Shown here piece after piece: positions 46,333 to 55,507 of a DNA stretch of 64,000 nt. The notes beneath the pieces are model-generated. The model worked only from the letters and a program-made list of their open reading frames with translations. It was not told the DNA's origin and searched no databases. The translations under genes and the position numbers were made by a program. The DNA is taken from contig JANQPQ010000016.1 in the NCBI GenBank assembly GCA_028285445.1, positions 124,001 through 188,000 on the forward strand, given 5' to 3'. Every line of letters starts with the position of its first letter. Within the stretch, counting starts at the first letter, position 1. Source of the DNA: Cyclobacteriaceae bacterium. Its GTDB lineage: Bacteria > Bacteroidota > Bacteroidia > Cytophagales > Cyclobacteriaceae.

Positions 46333-47157
46333 TTAAACAATGTCAGCCATTACTCTTTCAACCTTCCGAAAATAATAGATGCCGGTAATAAACAGCACAA
46401 TTGTAAGTGAAAATGAAATCGCTGCATAGGGATGTGGGGGTGCACTACCCAATATTGACCATCGAAACCCTTCTACCACCCCAGCCATGGGATTGCAATA
46501 GAACAGAATCGCAGCCCAGGTTGGGATTTCATCGGTTATCATTGATGAGGGGTAAGCAATGGGTGTTGCATACAAGCCAAGTTGCACCATGAAGGGCACA
46601 ACATGCTGCAAATCCCTAAACCTAATAGTCAACGAACTCATCCATATTCCAACGCTTAGAGCGGCAAGGATTCCTGCGAATATTAGTATGGGCAGAAATA
46701 CGATGTTGGGAGAAGGTATATACTGATAGTACAAGGCCAGAATGGCAATAAACAACAGTGCAATGACCAAATCCACCAGCCCTACAACAGCCTTGGAAAG
46801 TGGAATGATTATTCTTGGAAAGTAGATCTTCTTTATCATCTCCTGCGAGCCAATAATTGAATTACTGGAGTTGCTCAATACGTAGGAGAAAAAAGTCCAC
46901 GATGCCAATCCGCATATGGCAAACAGGGGGTAAGGCACACCACCGGTATCAACACCTGCCGCCATACCAAATACTACAGAAAAAATTAGCAACGTCCCGA
47001 AGGGCTGAATAAAAGCCCAGGCGAAACCCAAAAACGTTTGGGCGTATCTTACCCTATAATCACGAAGGGCCAGAAGCCAAAACAAGTCCCGATAGGTAAG
47101 GACTTCTCCTAAGCTGACTTTTGCTCCGCGCTTTGCGTCAATTACAGTTTTTGTCAT
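46333..47157 (-). CDS. Polysaccharide ABC-transporter permease (Wzm-like)
   Basis: This 274-residue ABC-2 type permease starts at ATG 47157 (MTKTVIDAKRGAK); an ATG at 47271 would lie within the upstream gene. About six membrane helices are visible. The segment LFWLLALRDYRVRYAQTFLGFAWAFIQPF is the classic N-terminal signature of Wzm and TagG permeases. With the Wzt-like ATPase it should move the finished polymer across the inner membrane. It therefore assigns the locus to the ABC-transporter-dependent route, not the Wzx/Wzy route. Confidence 0.92.
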   Translation of the reverse strand: MTKTVIDAKRGAKVSLGEVLTYRDLFWLLALRDYRVRYAQTFLGFAWAFIQPFGTLLIFSVVFGMAAGVDTGGVPYPLFAICGLASWTFFSYVLSNSSNSIIGSQEMIKKIYFPRIIIPLSKAVVGLVDLVIALLFIAILALYYQYIPSPNIVFLPILIFAGILAALSVGIWMSSLTIRFRDLQHVVPFMVQLGLYATPIAYPSSMITDEIPTWAAILFYCNPMAGVVEGFRWSILGSAPPHPYAAISFSLTIVLFITGIYYFRKVERVMADIV

Positions 47158-47173
47158 TTCTAATCTTAAGTTG

Positions 47174-48538
47174 CTATTGCATACCCAATTCCGGGGTGGT
47201 ACTAAGATTTTCAGATTTTGCCCTGTTTCGCCTTTGAGCCATACATCTACTCCAGGTAATGACCAGGCCAATTACGTACAAGGGTATTATAGGTATCTTA
47301 TATCTTACCAGGGAACCAAAGTTGCCGGAAGACACGCCAATTGCAAAAGCAAAGGCGACAGCAAAGGTAAAACAGAAAAGTACATTAGGATCTTTGAAAG
47401 TGGTCTTTAAAAATCTCCATGGCCCGGCGGATAGTACAAAGTAGATTGTCGCGGCCAGCAAAATGACATTCTCAACCGCCGCCAAAAGCATTAATGGGCT
47501 ATTAATCTCCCACAAGTATGGTCTGAAAAAAGCAAGCCATACTGCGGGCACAAACTTATTGGTGAGTCCGGCAACACTGAAGTCATAATCCCCCAGGCTA
47601 TAGCCTGAACCTTCCGCCCTTACCGTCCACATGGAATTATCCTTAGCCGTAATTTCTGCTGTCTTCATAATGCTGGCAAAGGAATACCTATCGCTATCGG
47701 CCGTTATGCGTTGGGCTGTATAGTAGCTGGTGCCAATAATTCCTACTATAAGCAACGGAGTACCAATTAGTTTTAGAGCAGTTTGCCTTATTCGGTGCTG
47801 ATACATGCTATAGAGCCAAACTGCGATGGCAGGAATTAATGCCAGCATTATGTAGATCTTTACGGTGAAGATCACCCATAAGGCCAGGATAAGAATGAAG
47901 AGATTTTGAACGAAACCCTTCCGATGTCGTGATAATTGAAGTGCCGCAAATACTGCCCATCCCAGGGCACTAATTGTTAATGTATCTTTCATCACTCCTG
48001 AACCCCAAAAGACAACGCTGGGAATAAAAAAAATAGCAAGGGCAAAGTGCCAGACCAATCGAGGGTAGTGTCTAACAAAAGCTATAAACAGCGCCCATAG
48101 TCCACTAAATCCAACCAATGCAAAACATACAGCAATTGACGAATAAGTATCAAATGTTAGAATACTGAAAAATCCTGCTACTCTGACAACGAAGTAAGAT
48201 GGGGCATCATCAAAATACCACATCTTGATAGCGAATTTGTAAGTCTCCGGGCTGAAAACGTTATTACCAAATATGAGCTTAGTTGCTAAAAATGGGCTTT
48301 CAAGAAATGCCTCCCAGATGTAGTGAGATCCAAAAGTCGTGTATCCGAAGGTATCACCTCCTTCATAGTAGAAGCTGTAAATCAGACCCAAACTGATTGC
48401 CCCAGCCACCTTAAGAGTTAAGGCAGGGAAAAAGAATCTCCTGGTATCTAGGTTGGTTACATACGGGCGTATCAGGTATGCCAGAAGCATAACTATCAGC
48501 AAAAGTAATGGAGTCACTATCAGGTCTTTGGGGCCCAC
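47174..48538 (-). CDS. Polytopic membrane protein of the polysaccharide locus
   Basis: This 454-residue protein starts at GTG 48538. It has ten or more membrane helices with a large periplasmic loop (around YTAQRITADSDRYSFASIMK to NKFVPAVW). An early conserved GGDTFGYTTFGSHYI motif with an acidic residue on the outer face resembles the catalytic loop arrangement of GT-C type glycosyltransferases, but I cannot assign it. It may be a polymerase or a lipid-linked sugar transferase. It is the first gene of the minus-strand operon and lies 16 bases before the permease ATG. Confidence 0.72.
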   Translation of the reverse strand: MGPKDLIVTPLLLLIVMLLAYLIRPYVTNLDTRRFFFPALTLKVAGAISLGLIYSFYYEGGDTFGYTTFGSHYIWEAFLESPFLATKLIFGNNVFSPETYKFAIKMWYFDDAPSYFVVRVAGFFSILTFDTYSSIAVCFALVGFSGLWALFIAFVRHYPRLVWHFALAIFFIPSVVFWGSGVMKDTLTISALGWAVFAALQLSRHRKGFVQNLFILILALWVIFTVKIYIMLALIPAIAVWLYSMYQHRIRQTALKLIGTPLLIVGIIGTSYYTAQRITADSDRYSFASIMKTAEITAKDNSMWTVRAEGSGYSLGDYDFSVAGLTNKFVPAVWLAFFRPYLWEINSPLMLLAAVENVILLAATIYFVLSAGPWRFLKTTFKDPNVLFCFTFAVAFAFAIGVSSGNFGSLVRYKIPIIPLYVIGLVITWSRCMAQRRNRAKSENLSTTPELGMQ

Positions 48539-48664
48539 AGTAATATTGTTAATTGAGTATTTTTGTGTACTGTTTGGGGTTTGGGAAGCCCTCGCCTAGC
48601 TAAATTAACTTACCTTTGCAAGACACCAATAGCCAATTGCCGGAAAAATTTGTCGGCTCAACCT

Positions 48665-48672
48665 TAACTTTG
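48665..48672 (+). promoter_or_regulatory. Possible -7 box for the phosphatase-superfamily gene
   Basis: TAACTTTG matches TAnnTTTG and ends 32 bases before the GTG at 48705. A second exact match, TACCTTTG, lies at 48611-48618. A TTG with ideal spacing is not seen for either. The gap 48539-48704 must also hold the promoter of the minus-strand polysaccharide operon, which I could not find. Confidence 0.35.
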
Positions 48673-48704
48673 TTAAATTCTAACCTGAAGAAACTGACCT
48701 TACG

Positions 48705-50120
48705 GTGGCCATAAAACGCAAAATACTACTCTGCGAACTTAACGAAGTGCCTATGCGGGTATTTAGTCATTTTGCCGAGAAACACCCAGATTCGAATCTC
48801 GCCAACATTCTTCCAGCAAGCACTTTTGCCAAAACCCTAACCACAGACGAGGGGCACTTACATCCCTGGACTACCTGGCCTACACTACACCGGGGAGTAA
48901 ATAATCTGCATCACAAAATAAAAGACTTCGGTGAGAATCTGACGGATCAAAATGAGCAATACCCGTCAATCTGGGACATTCTGGCTAAAGCCGGTATTAA
49001 AGTCGGGGTCTTTGGATCTATACACAGCTACCCTTTACCACCTAACTACCGTGACTTCAGCTTTTACCTGCCAGACATATTCGCTAATAGTGACGAATGT
49101 TACCCGGAAACGTTAAGGCCATTCCACAGCTTTAATCTTGATATGTCAAGAACCTCCGGCAGAAATAGCCAGATTGCCATTGATAAGTCAAAGGCAATAA
49201 GCTTCGCGTTAAGTTGCGCCCGGCTTGGAGTTAAGCCTGGAACATTCGCCAGCCTGGCAAAACAACTGTTGGATGAAAAAAGTACCCCCTGGAAATCCAC
49301 CCGCAGGCGAAGCTTTCAATCTGTTATTGCATTCGACGTTTTCTACAAGCTCTTTAAGAAGCACAAGCCAGATTTCACTTCATTCTTTTCCAATCATGTG
49401 GCTTCTACTATGCATCGTTACTGGGCAGCCACATTTCCCGATGATTTAAATCAAGAAAATATTAGTAACGAATGGCGAAGCCGCTTTTCCGGGGAAATTG
49501 ACTTCGCCATGCGGAAATTTGATAATATGCTTGGGCCGCTGGTTAAGTTCACCAGAGACAACCCGGAATACGTTTTGATTGTTACCAGCAGCATGGGACA
49601 AGAAGCGGTTCCCGCTAAAAAAGTTGAGACGGAACTCTTCCTTGCTGATGCCCCTAAATTCCTTGGAGCATTAGGATTCTCTACTACAGCCTGCAAGCCC
49701 TTAGCTACAATGCACCCCCAATACAATTTCGAGGTTAGTGAGGATGCCGCAGAAAGTTTCCAACAGTCTTTGAAACTACTGAGCATCGACAATAATCCCA
49801 TTAGCTTCAGAAAAAAGGAGCATGGTTTCTTTAGTATCGATCTTGGACATAATAACCTTACATCAGATAATGTTGCCCTCAATGGCAGCACATTGTCATT
49901 GGAGGAATTAGGACTGGAGAAAAGAGCAATTGAAGAAGGTGCCTCTGGTACAGCCTACCATACTCCGGAGGGCTCTTTGATAATTTACGATCCGGCAAAT
50001 AGCCAAAGACCTGATCATCAGGATATTATTGACACCAGGGCATTTGCTCCTACAATACTTGAAAATTTTGGAGTGGAGGTGCCATCGTATATGGTAGAAG
50101 ACAGGCTCCCTGGCTTTTAA
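48705..50120 (+). CDS. Alkaline-phosphatase-superfamily protein
   Basis: This 471-residue protein starts at GTG 48705. The opening KRKILLCELNEVPMRVFSHF and the nucleophile-like TTWPTLHRGVN fit the sulfatase/phosphodiesterase side of the alkaline phosphatase superfamily, and HGFFSIDLGH and DPANSQRPDHQD late in the sequence may supply metal ligands. There is no signal peptide, so it acts in the cytoplasm. It reads away from the polysaccharide locus and may remove or transfer a phosphate- or sulfate-containing group during its synthesis. It overlaps the convergent kinase gene by 4 bases. Confidence 0.7.
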   Translation: MAIKRKILLCELNEVPMRVFSHFAEKHPDSNLANILPASTFAKTLTTDEGHLHPWTTWPTLHRGVNNLHHKIKDFGENLTDQNEQYPSIWDILAKAGIKVGVFGSIHSYPLPPNYRDFSFYLPDIFANSDECYPETLRPFHSFNLDMSRTSGRNSQIAIDKSKAISFALSCARLGVKPGTFASLAKQLLDEKSTPWKSTRRRSFQSVIAFDVFYKLFKKHKPDFTSFFSNHVASTMHRYWAATFPDDLNQENISNEWRSRFSGEIDFAMRKFDNMLGPLVKFTRDNPEYVLIVTSSMGQEAVPAKKVETELFLADAPKFLGALGFSTTACKPLATMHPQYNFEVSEDAAESFQQSLKLLSIDNNPISFRKKEHGFFSIDLGHNNLTSDNVALNGSTLSLEELGLEKRAIEEGASGTAYHTPEGSLIIYDPANSQRPDHQDIIDTRAFAPTILENFGVEVPSYMVEDRLPGF

Positions 50121-50968
50121 ATCTCGGAAGTTCGGCTATGAAATAGTGTAAGGCCGGCAATTGGATTTTCCACTATGTTTTTGAGTGTTAAGCCTCTTTC
50201 AGCTGCAACTTCTCTGAGAATTTCATTGAAATAAAAGGCAACAGACCCCACAAAATGGATCTCCTCATTCTTATAACCCTCGTACCTGGTGACGTTCTTA
50301 GTGAAGTATACGCTGAACCCATGGTGAACCAGGTTATGTAAATGCTGGTGGGTGCGATTATCAAATATGAATTTTGTGAAACTTGCTACATACTTTGCTG
50401 GGCTATCGCCATGATAGACTTGAGAGAGTATGTCTTCCCTATTAATATTATATCTGCTTTGTAGTTTTTCTGCCAGATCTGATGGTAACTCCTTGCGAAT
50501 AAAATCGCCAAGTAGTTTACGACCGAGGTAAAATCCACTTCCTTCGTCCCCAAGGATATATCCTAAAGAGGGCACATTTGCGATGATCTTCTTTCCATCG
50601 TACAGGCAAGAATTTACTCCGGTGCCTAGAATGCAGGCTATCCCAGCGCTATCGCCACAAAGTGCCCTTGCTGCGGCAATCAGGTCGTGGTTAACTTCAA
50701 TTGATGCATTGAGGAAAGTTGTGGTGAGCGCCCGCCTGACCCGATGTTGATTTTCATCTGATGAACACCCTGCTCCATAAAAGAATATCTCTTCAACATC
50801 TCCCAGTATCTTAGGGCCTAGCCCGGAAATAATTGAGGCTATCTCTTCCTCGCTTTGATAGTAAGGGTTAATTCCAGCGGTTTCATATTGCTCTACCGAC
50901 CCATCTCCAGCAATTGTTCGCCAGTGGCTCTTGGTACCTCCACAATCTGCAATTAAAATCATGAGCAA
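50117..50968 (-). CDS. BadF/BadG/BcrA/BcrD-family ATPase, GlcNAc-kinase-like
   Basis: This 283-residue ASKHA-fold protein has the phosphate-1 loop LIADCGGTKSHW and phosphate-2 region IACILGTGVNS with GYILGDEGSGFYLGRKLL, close to eukaryotic N-acetylglucosamine kinase and its bacterial relatives in this family. A role in salvage of amino sugars from cell wall or glycans is likely but not shown. It lies 18 bases after the cytochrome b5-like gene on the same strand and overlaps the phosphatase-like gene's stop by four bases. Confidence 0.85.
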   Translation of the reverse strand: MLMILIADCGGTKSHWRTIAGDGSVEQYETAGINPYYQSEEEIASIISGLGPKILGDVEEIFFYGAGCSSDENQHRVRRALTTTFLNASIEVNHDLIAAARALCGDSAGIACILGTGVNSCLYDGKKIIANVPSLGYILGDEGSGFYLGRKLLGDFIRKELPSDLAEKLQSRYNINREDILSQVYHGDSPAKYVASFTKFIFDNRTHQHLHNLVHHGFSVYFTKNVTRYEGYKNEEIHFVGSVAFYFNEILREVAAERGLTLKNIVENPIAGLTLFHSRTSEI

Positions 50969-50986
50969 ATATGTAAAATCTAATCT

Positions 50987-51226
50987 TTAGTTGGTGCTAA
51001 GTTTACCAACTGGTTTGAATTTCTTCAGAACCTCTGGCGTATGAGGTGCATCACCAATCTCATCGGTAAGGTCTTGCCCCGCCCAGTGCTCATAATGAGT
51101 TCCATCCTTCCACAACCTGGAATCAGAAACATCATAGATAATACCTTCGAAAGCAATCCAGATATCTGGCCTGTCTTGTCCATTTCGCAAGGCTAATTGA
51201 GACTTAGTAAATTGGGGTAGTTCCAT
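50987..51226 (-). CDS. Cytochrome b5-like heme/steroid-binding domain protein
   Basis: This 79-residue protein is a bare cytochrome b5-type domain. It opens FTKSQLALRNGQDRPDIWIAFEGIIYDVSDSRLW, followed by HYEHWAGQDLT and APHTPEVL, where the two histidines could be the heme ligands. It matches the bacterial 'predicted heme/steroid binding protein' group. No signal peptide is present. Partner redox proteins are not encoded nearby. It lies 21 bases before the RDD gene's stop. Confidence 0.85.
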   Translation of the reverse strand: MELPQFTKSQLALRNGQDRPDIWIAFEGIIYDVSDSRLWKDGTHYEHWAGQDLTDEIGDAPHTPEVLKKFKPVGKLSTN

Positions 51227-51247
51227 GCTGCTGGCACAAGTCAGCGC

Positions 51248-51955
51248 TTACTTTGAAGTAAGGTAGTTGAAATCTTTTACTATGGTGTGAAGAAACTTAA
51301 CCGGAGGTAATTCACTTTGAATGTTAAGGAGCGATTTTACCTTTTCGGTAGCCGCCAAAACCGGCTTGGGGTTTGCATGTTGCTTGTTGGCCTTCAAGGC
51401 CTCCTTTATGATAAGCATATCCTTTTCGGTAAGCTGTAGCACCTGGCTAAACACAGGTTCATAATCAGATTTGAGATTCTGAATTACCCGATGACTTGAA
51501 ACGGCAATGTCGCGATCTACTTTTATAACCGTGGTGCCAGCGGCCATATCTCCCACCCGTTGTCCCTTGCCATTCATAGCTATGGCAACAATTGCAACGG
51601 ATCCACTAGCCATATCTACCTCTATCAGGCGTGTAATCCACCTCAGCACATAGGCCCCAATGGTAGCATTGGAACCATCGAGTTTCACCACCTTTATCTT
51701 CAGCACTTTCTTGCCAAAACTTTGACCCTGTAGAAAAATTTCGCTGAAGAGGTGGTAAAAAAAGATGGGTAAATAAAAGGATATAAATATCCAGATGCTG
51801 TCAAAGCCTCCTTCTACCAGCAGGTAAGTAACGGTTATACCATACGCCAGTAAAACAGCAGAATCGATCAGGGTTGCCAAAATCCTGTCGCCAACTCCCG
51901 CTACTTCGTATCCAATAGCAACGTTCTGGGTAGTTTGGATATTTACACTTTGCAT
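51248..51955 (-). CDS. RDD-family membrane protein
   Basis: This 235-residue protein has the RDD signature: VGDRILATLIDSAVLL (R and D in the first helix), GQSFGKKVLKIKVV, and YVLRWITRLIEVD, with three membrane helices in the first 150 residues. The C-terminal third is soluble and helical. RDD proteins often sit with SpoIIM, DUF4129, MoxR and DUF58 genes, as they do here across a glycosyltransferase and a dipeptidase. The function of the family is not settled. It is transcribed opposite to the rest of that module. Confidence 0.88.
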   Translation of the reverse strand: MQSVNIQTTQNVAIGYEVAGVGDRILATLIDSAVLLAYGITVTYLLVEGGFDSIWIFISFYLPIFFYHLFSEIFLQGQSFGKKVLKIKVVKLDGSNATIGAYVLRWITRLIEVDMASGSVAIVAIAMNGKGQRVGDMAAGTTVIKVDRDIAVSSHRVIQNLKSDYEPVFSQVLQLTEKDMLIIKEALKANKQHANPKPVLAATEKVKSLLNIQSELPPVKFLHTIVKDFNYLTSK

Positions 51956-51989
51956 GTTTGAACTTGTACAAGCATAATTCGGAATACGC

Positions 51990-51997
51990 CAAAGGTA
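51990..51997 (-). promoter_or_regulatory. Possible -7 box for the RDD gene
   Basis: On the minus strand TACCTTTG is an exact TAnnTTTG match that ends 35 bases before the ATG. Only a TTT stands near the -33 position. Confidence 0.4.
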
Positions 51998-52109
51998 ATT
52001 TCAATGTTCTAAAGTAACGGTATTTATTACCTAAATTGCTGCCGCTAGAAATCGATAGGATATTGGTGTTACAATCTGCTGCTGGCAGATAACCACCCGG
52101 TGATAAGTA

Positions 52110-53177
52110 ATGAAGCGAATTCTCTTTGTGGCAGCGCATCGCCCTGGCAGGTCACCCTCCCAGCGATATAGATTCGAGCAGTTTATGCCTTTACTGGAAG
52201 CCAATGGCTACCTGGTTGATTACTCATATATAATTTCGGAAAAAGACGATAAGCTCTTTTACGCACCAGGCAACTACTTCAAGAAACTATCCATTTTGCT
52301 AAGGAGTATTCGCAAGAGATTCGGCGATATCAGAAAGTCCGATCAGTACGAATATATATTCGTTCAAAGGGAAGCATTAATGCTGGGTAGCGCCTACTTT
52401 GAAGGTCGTCTTGCCAAGTCCAATGCGAAACTAATCTATGATTTTGACGATGCCATCTGGCTGCCTGATAACTCCGGTGGCAACGCCAACCTTTCCTGGC
52501 TCAAGAATCCTTCTAAAACCAGGAAGATTATAGAAGTGAGCGATTTAATAATTGCGGGTAACCAATATCTCGCCGATTTTGCTACGCAATACAACACACA
52601 AACCACAATCATCCCTACAGTTGTTGATACTGATCATTATCAAAGATCGGCCACTACAAGCTCCCGCAAAATCTGCATAGGATGGAGTGGCAGCTTCAGT
52701 ACTATCCGGCACTTCGAACTGGTGATACCTGCCCTCAGAAAGGTCAAAGAAGCCTATGGAGATAAAGTGGAATTTAGGGTATTTGGTGACGGCCACTACC
52801 GGCTACCCGAGTTAGATATACAAGGTGTGCCCTGGTCTCTGCAAACCGAGCTGGAGGAATTGTCGAAAATAGACATTGGATTAATGCCATTACCGGAAGA
52901 AGATTGGTCTAAGGGGAAATGCGGATTGAAAGGGTTGCTTTACATGGCAATGGAAACCCCAACAATCATGTCTCCAGTCGGAGTAAACTCACAGATAATC
53001 AAGCACGGAAAAAATGGTTTCCTGGCTCAGACTGATCAGGAATGGGTAGATCGCATGTCGGAGTTGATTGAATCAGCAACACTCAGAACGGAAATCGGCT
53101 CGGCTGGACGTAAGACTGTAGAAAACGAGTATTCCGTGAAAGCCTATGAGAATAAATTTCTACAGGTATTTACATAA
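52110..53177 (+). CDS. Glycosyltransferase family protein
   Basis: This 355-residue GT-B type enzyme has an N-terminal SQRYRFEQFMPLL, a pattern seen in some GT4 enzymes of surface-glycan loci, then LIYDFDDAIWLPDNSG and the donor half with GWSGSFSTIRHFE and LPEEDWSKGKCGLKGLLYMAMETPTI. It is detached from the main polysaccharide locus by 3.5 kb. It does not overlap with other genes. Its product may act on the same polymer or on another surface glycan. Confidence 0.85.
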   Translation: MKRILFVAAHRPGRSPSQRYRFEQFMPLLEANGYLVDYSYIISEKDDKLFYAPGNYFKKLSILLRSIRKRFGDIRKSDQYEYIFVQREALMLGSAYFEGRLAKSNAKLIYDFDDAIWLPDNSGGNANLSWLKNPSKTRKIIEVSDLIIAGNQYLADFATQYNTQTTIIPTVVDTDHYQRSATTSSRKICIGWSGSFSTIRHFELVIPALRKVKEAYGDKVEFRVFGDGHYRLPELDIQGVPWSLQTELEELSKIDIGLMPLPEEDWSKGKCGLKGLLYMAMETPTIMSPVGVNSQIIKHGKNGFLAQTDQEWVDRMSELIESATLRTEIGSAGRKTVENEYSVKAYENKFLQVFT

Positions 53178-53245
53178 GGTGAATCCTAACTTTTGCCTAA
53201 CTTTCAAGGCTGAACCCAGTAATTCAACCACAAACTAAAGTTGAC

Positions 53246-54475
53246 ATGTTCAAACAAGGAATATTGTACTTACTCATTATCTCTGCTTTGCTATCTTGCC
53301 AAACTGAAAAAGAAACGGAGATGCCAAAGACAGATGAGGAATTAAGAACCCTGGCAAACGAGCTTGCACAGAAATACATAATTACTGACGGCCACATCGA
53401 TATACCCTATCGGCTTAAGAATAGGATGGAAGATATTTCTGTGAGGACGGAGAACGGAGATTTCGATTATGTTAGGGCTAAGGAAGGTGGCTTGGATGCT
53501 CCATTCATGTCGATCTACATACCTTCCGCTTTACAAGCAACCGGCGGCAGCAAGGCCCTGGCAGATTCCCTGATAGACATGGTTGAAGGGATTGTTTCAA
53601 AAGACCCTGACAAATTCGCCTTGGCATACTCTCCAGCCGATGTAAAGTCAAACTTCGAAAACGGTTTGATATCACTACCGATGGGAATGGAAAATGGATC
53701 GCCAGTGGAAAGTAACCTCGAAAACCTCCAGCATTTCTACAATCGCGGAATCAGGTATATCACGCTAACGCATGCGCTTGATAATGAGATCTGCGATTCG
53801 TCATACGATACCACAAGAACCTGGAACGGACTGAGCGACTTTGGCAGACAAGTAATTGCAGAGATGAACAGACTTGGTATCATGGTAGATATTTCTCACG
53901 TTTCTGACGATACCTTTTACCAGGTAATGGAACTTACTGAGGCTCCAGCCATTGCTTCACATTCCAGTTGCAGGGTGTTTACTCCTGGCTGGGAGCGCAA
54001 TATGAATGATGAAATGATAAAGAGGCTCGCTGAAAATGGTGGTGTAATTCAGATTGCCTTTGGGTCTTCATTTTTGGATTCTGCTTCGGTTAGAAAACGA
54101 CGAGACAATAACGAGCACATTGCCAATTGGAGAAAGGAGAATAACCTGGACGAACAAGACTCAGCTGCTCAGACTTATGCTGCCCAATATAACGCTGATA
54201 ACCCATTCTATACTACAGTGCAAGTTGCTGCAGACCACTTCGATCATGTGGTGAAGCTCGTAGGCATCGATCATGTAGCCTTCGGGTCTGATTTCGATGG
54301 TGTCGGTGATTCTCTTCCATACGGTTTGAAAGATGCGGCCGCATATCCTAACCTTATCTTCGAGCTGCTAAAAAGAGGTTATGCTGAAGAAGATATTGAA
54401 AAGGTCTGCTATCTAAATGTATTCAGAGTGTGGTCTAAAGTAGAGGAAGTCGCTGCAGCTAAGCAGGGATCCTAG
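53246..54475 (+). CDS. Membrane dipeptidase lipoprotein (peptidase M19)
   Basis: This 409-residue protein has a lipobox with C18 (ALLSCQ), so it is a lipoprotein. The M19 zinc-site motifs are in place: the HxD pair in DGHIDIPYR (near residue 48), DISHVSD, SHSSCRVF and the closing FGSDFDGVGD. It should cut dipeptides, including D-Ala-containing or beta-lactam-like ones, at the outer side of the envelope. It lies 27 bases before the SpoIIM gene and could be co-transcribed with it. Confidence 0.93.
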   Translation: MFKQGILYLLIISALLSCQTEKETEMPKTDEELRTLANELAQKYIITDGHIDIPYRLKNRMEDISVRTENGDFDYVRAKEGGLDAPFMSIYIPSALQATGGSKALADSLIDMVEGIVSKDPDKFALAYSPADVKSNFENGLISLPMGMENGSPVESNLENLQHFYNRGIRYITLTHALDNEICDSSYDTTRTWNGLSDFGRQVIAEMNRLGIMVDISHVSDDTFYQVMELTEAPAIASHSSCRVFTPGWERNMNDEMIKRLAENGGVIQIAFGSSFLDSASVRKRRDNNEHIANWRKENNLDEQDSAAQTYAAQYNADNPFYTTVQVAADHFDHVVKLVGIDHVAFGSDFDGVGDSLPYGLKDAAAYPNLIFELLKRGYAEEDIEKVCYLNVFRVWSKVEEVAAAKQGS

Positions 54476-54502
54476 CCATAGCGGGTAATAGGGAAAACAA
54501 GT

Positions 54503-55507
54503 ATGCGAGAAGCAGCATTTGTAAAGAATAATGTAGCACGATGGCAGGAATTTGAAAGATTGCTGAGCCTGGAAACCCCACCGGATCCAGACCAGATGGC
54601 TGAATTGTTCATCCACATTACAGATGACCTTTCATTCTCCCGAACCCAATATCCTGATAGCGAAACTACCATTTATCTAAATGGCTTGGCTTCCAAGATA
54701 CACCAGGAGATCTATAAGAATAAGAAAGAGGATAAGAACCGATTTATCACATTCTGGACAGAAGAGATACCGATTCTGTTCAGGAGTGTTCACGCCAAAC
54801 TTCTGTATTCTTTCCTAATATTTTCACTAGCTATCTTGATTGGAGTTGTCTCGCAACAAAACGACGAGGACTTCGCCAGGCTAATTTTGGGAAGTGGCTA
54901 TGTGAATATGACTTTGGATAATATTGAAAATGGTGACCCGCTGGCAGTTTATGGTCGTACCGAGCAAACTGATATGTTTTTCAGGATCACCTTCAACAAT
55001 GTTCGGGTTTCATTTATGGTATTTGTGGCCGGCCTATTGTTCTCACTGGGTACTGGATTTATACTATTTGGCAATGGAGTTATGGTAGGTACTTTCTTTA
55101 CATTTCTGGCCCAGCAAGATTACCTTGCAGATTCACTGCTAATTGTTATGTTGCATGGCACCCTTGAGCTGTCGGCAATTGTGGTGGCAGGAGCAGCTGG
55201 TTTCGTACTTGGCAATAGCATTCTCTTTCCCGGAACCTATTCCAGAATTGCCTCATTCAAGATTGGAGCAAAAAAGGGGATTAAGATCATTATGGGCCTA
55301 ATGCCGGTATTTATCCTGGCAGGTTTTATCGAATCGTTTGTTACCCGATATACGGGCATGCATTGGTCTATTAAAGCTGTGGTGATAGTGCTGTCAGCTA
55401 TATTTATTGTTTATTACTACATCTACTTACCTATTAAATTAGAACGCAATGGCGCAGGCAAGAGCCATCAGATATCAGAAAGAGAGGAAGTTCGGGCAAA
55501 AGATTAA
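54503..55507 (+). CDS. SpoIIM-family (DUF95) membrane protein
   Basis: This 334-residue protein has a cytoplasmic N-terminal part and five or six membrane helices. The family's conserved pieces are seen: FRITFNNVRVSFMVFVAGLLFSLGTGFILFGNGVMVG as landmarks and MLHGTLELSAIVVAGAAGF with the HG-x2-E motif. SpoIIM acts in peptidoglycan remodelling during engulfment in Bacillus, but this organism does not sporulate, so that role does not carry over directly. It starts the SpoIIM/membrane/DUF4129/DUF4350/MoxR/DUF58 run. Confidence 0.9.
   Translation: MREAAFVKNNVARWQEFERLLSLETPPDPDQMAELFIHITDDLSFSRTQYPDSETTIYLNGLASKIHQEIYKNKKEDKNRFITFWTEEIPILFRSVHAKLLYSFLIFSLAILIGVVSQQNDEDFARLILGSGYVNMTLDNIENGDPLAVYGRTEQTDMFFRITFNNVRVSFMVFVAGLLFSLGTGFILFGNGVMVGTFFTFLAQQDYLADSLLIVMLHGTLELSAIVVAGAAGFVLGNSILFPGTYSRIASFKIGAKKGIKIIMGLMPVFILAGFIESFVTRYTGMHWSIKAVVIVLSAIFIVYYYIYLPIKLERNGAGKSHQISEREEVRAKD

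Noticed and set aside
49451-49891. 146-codon frame antisense to the phosphatase-superfamily gene
   Set aside because: The plus-strand frame has family motifs through this stretch and the antisense frame shows none.
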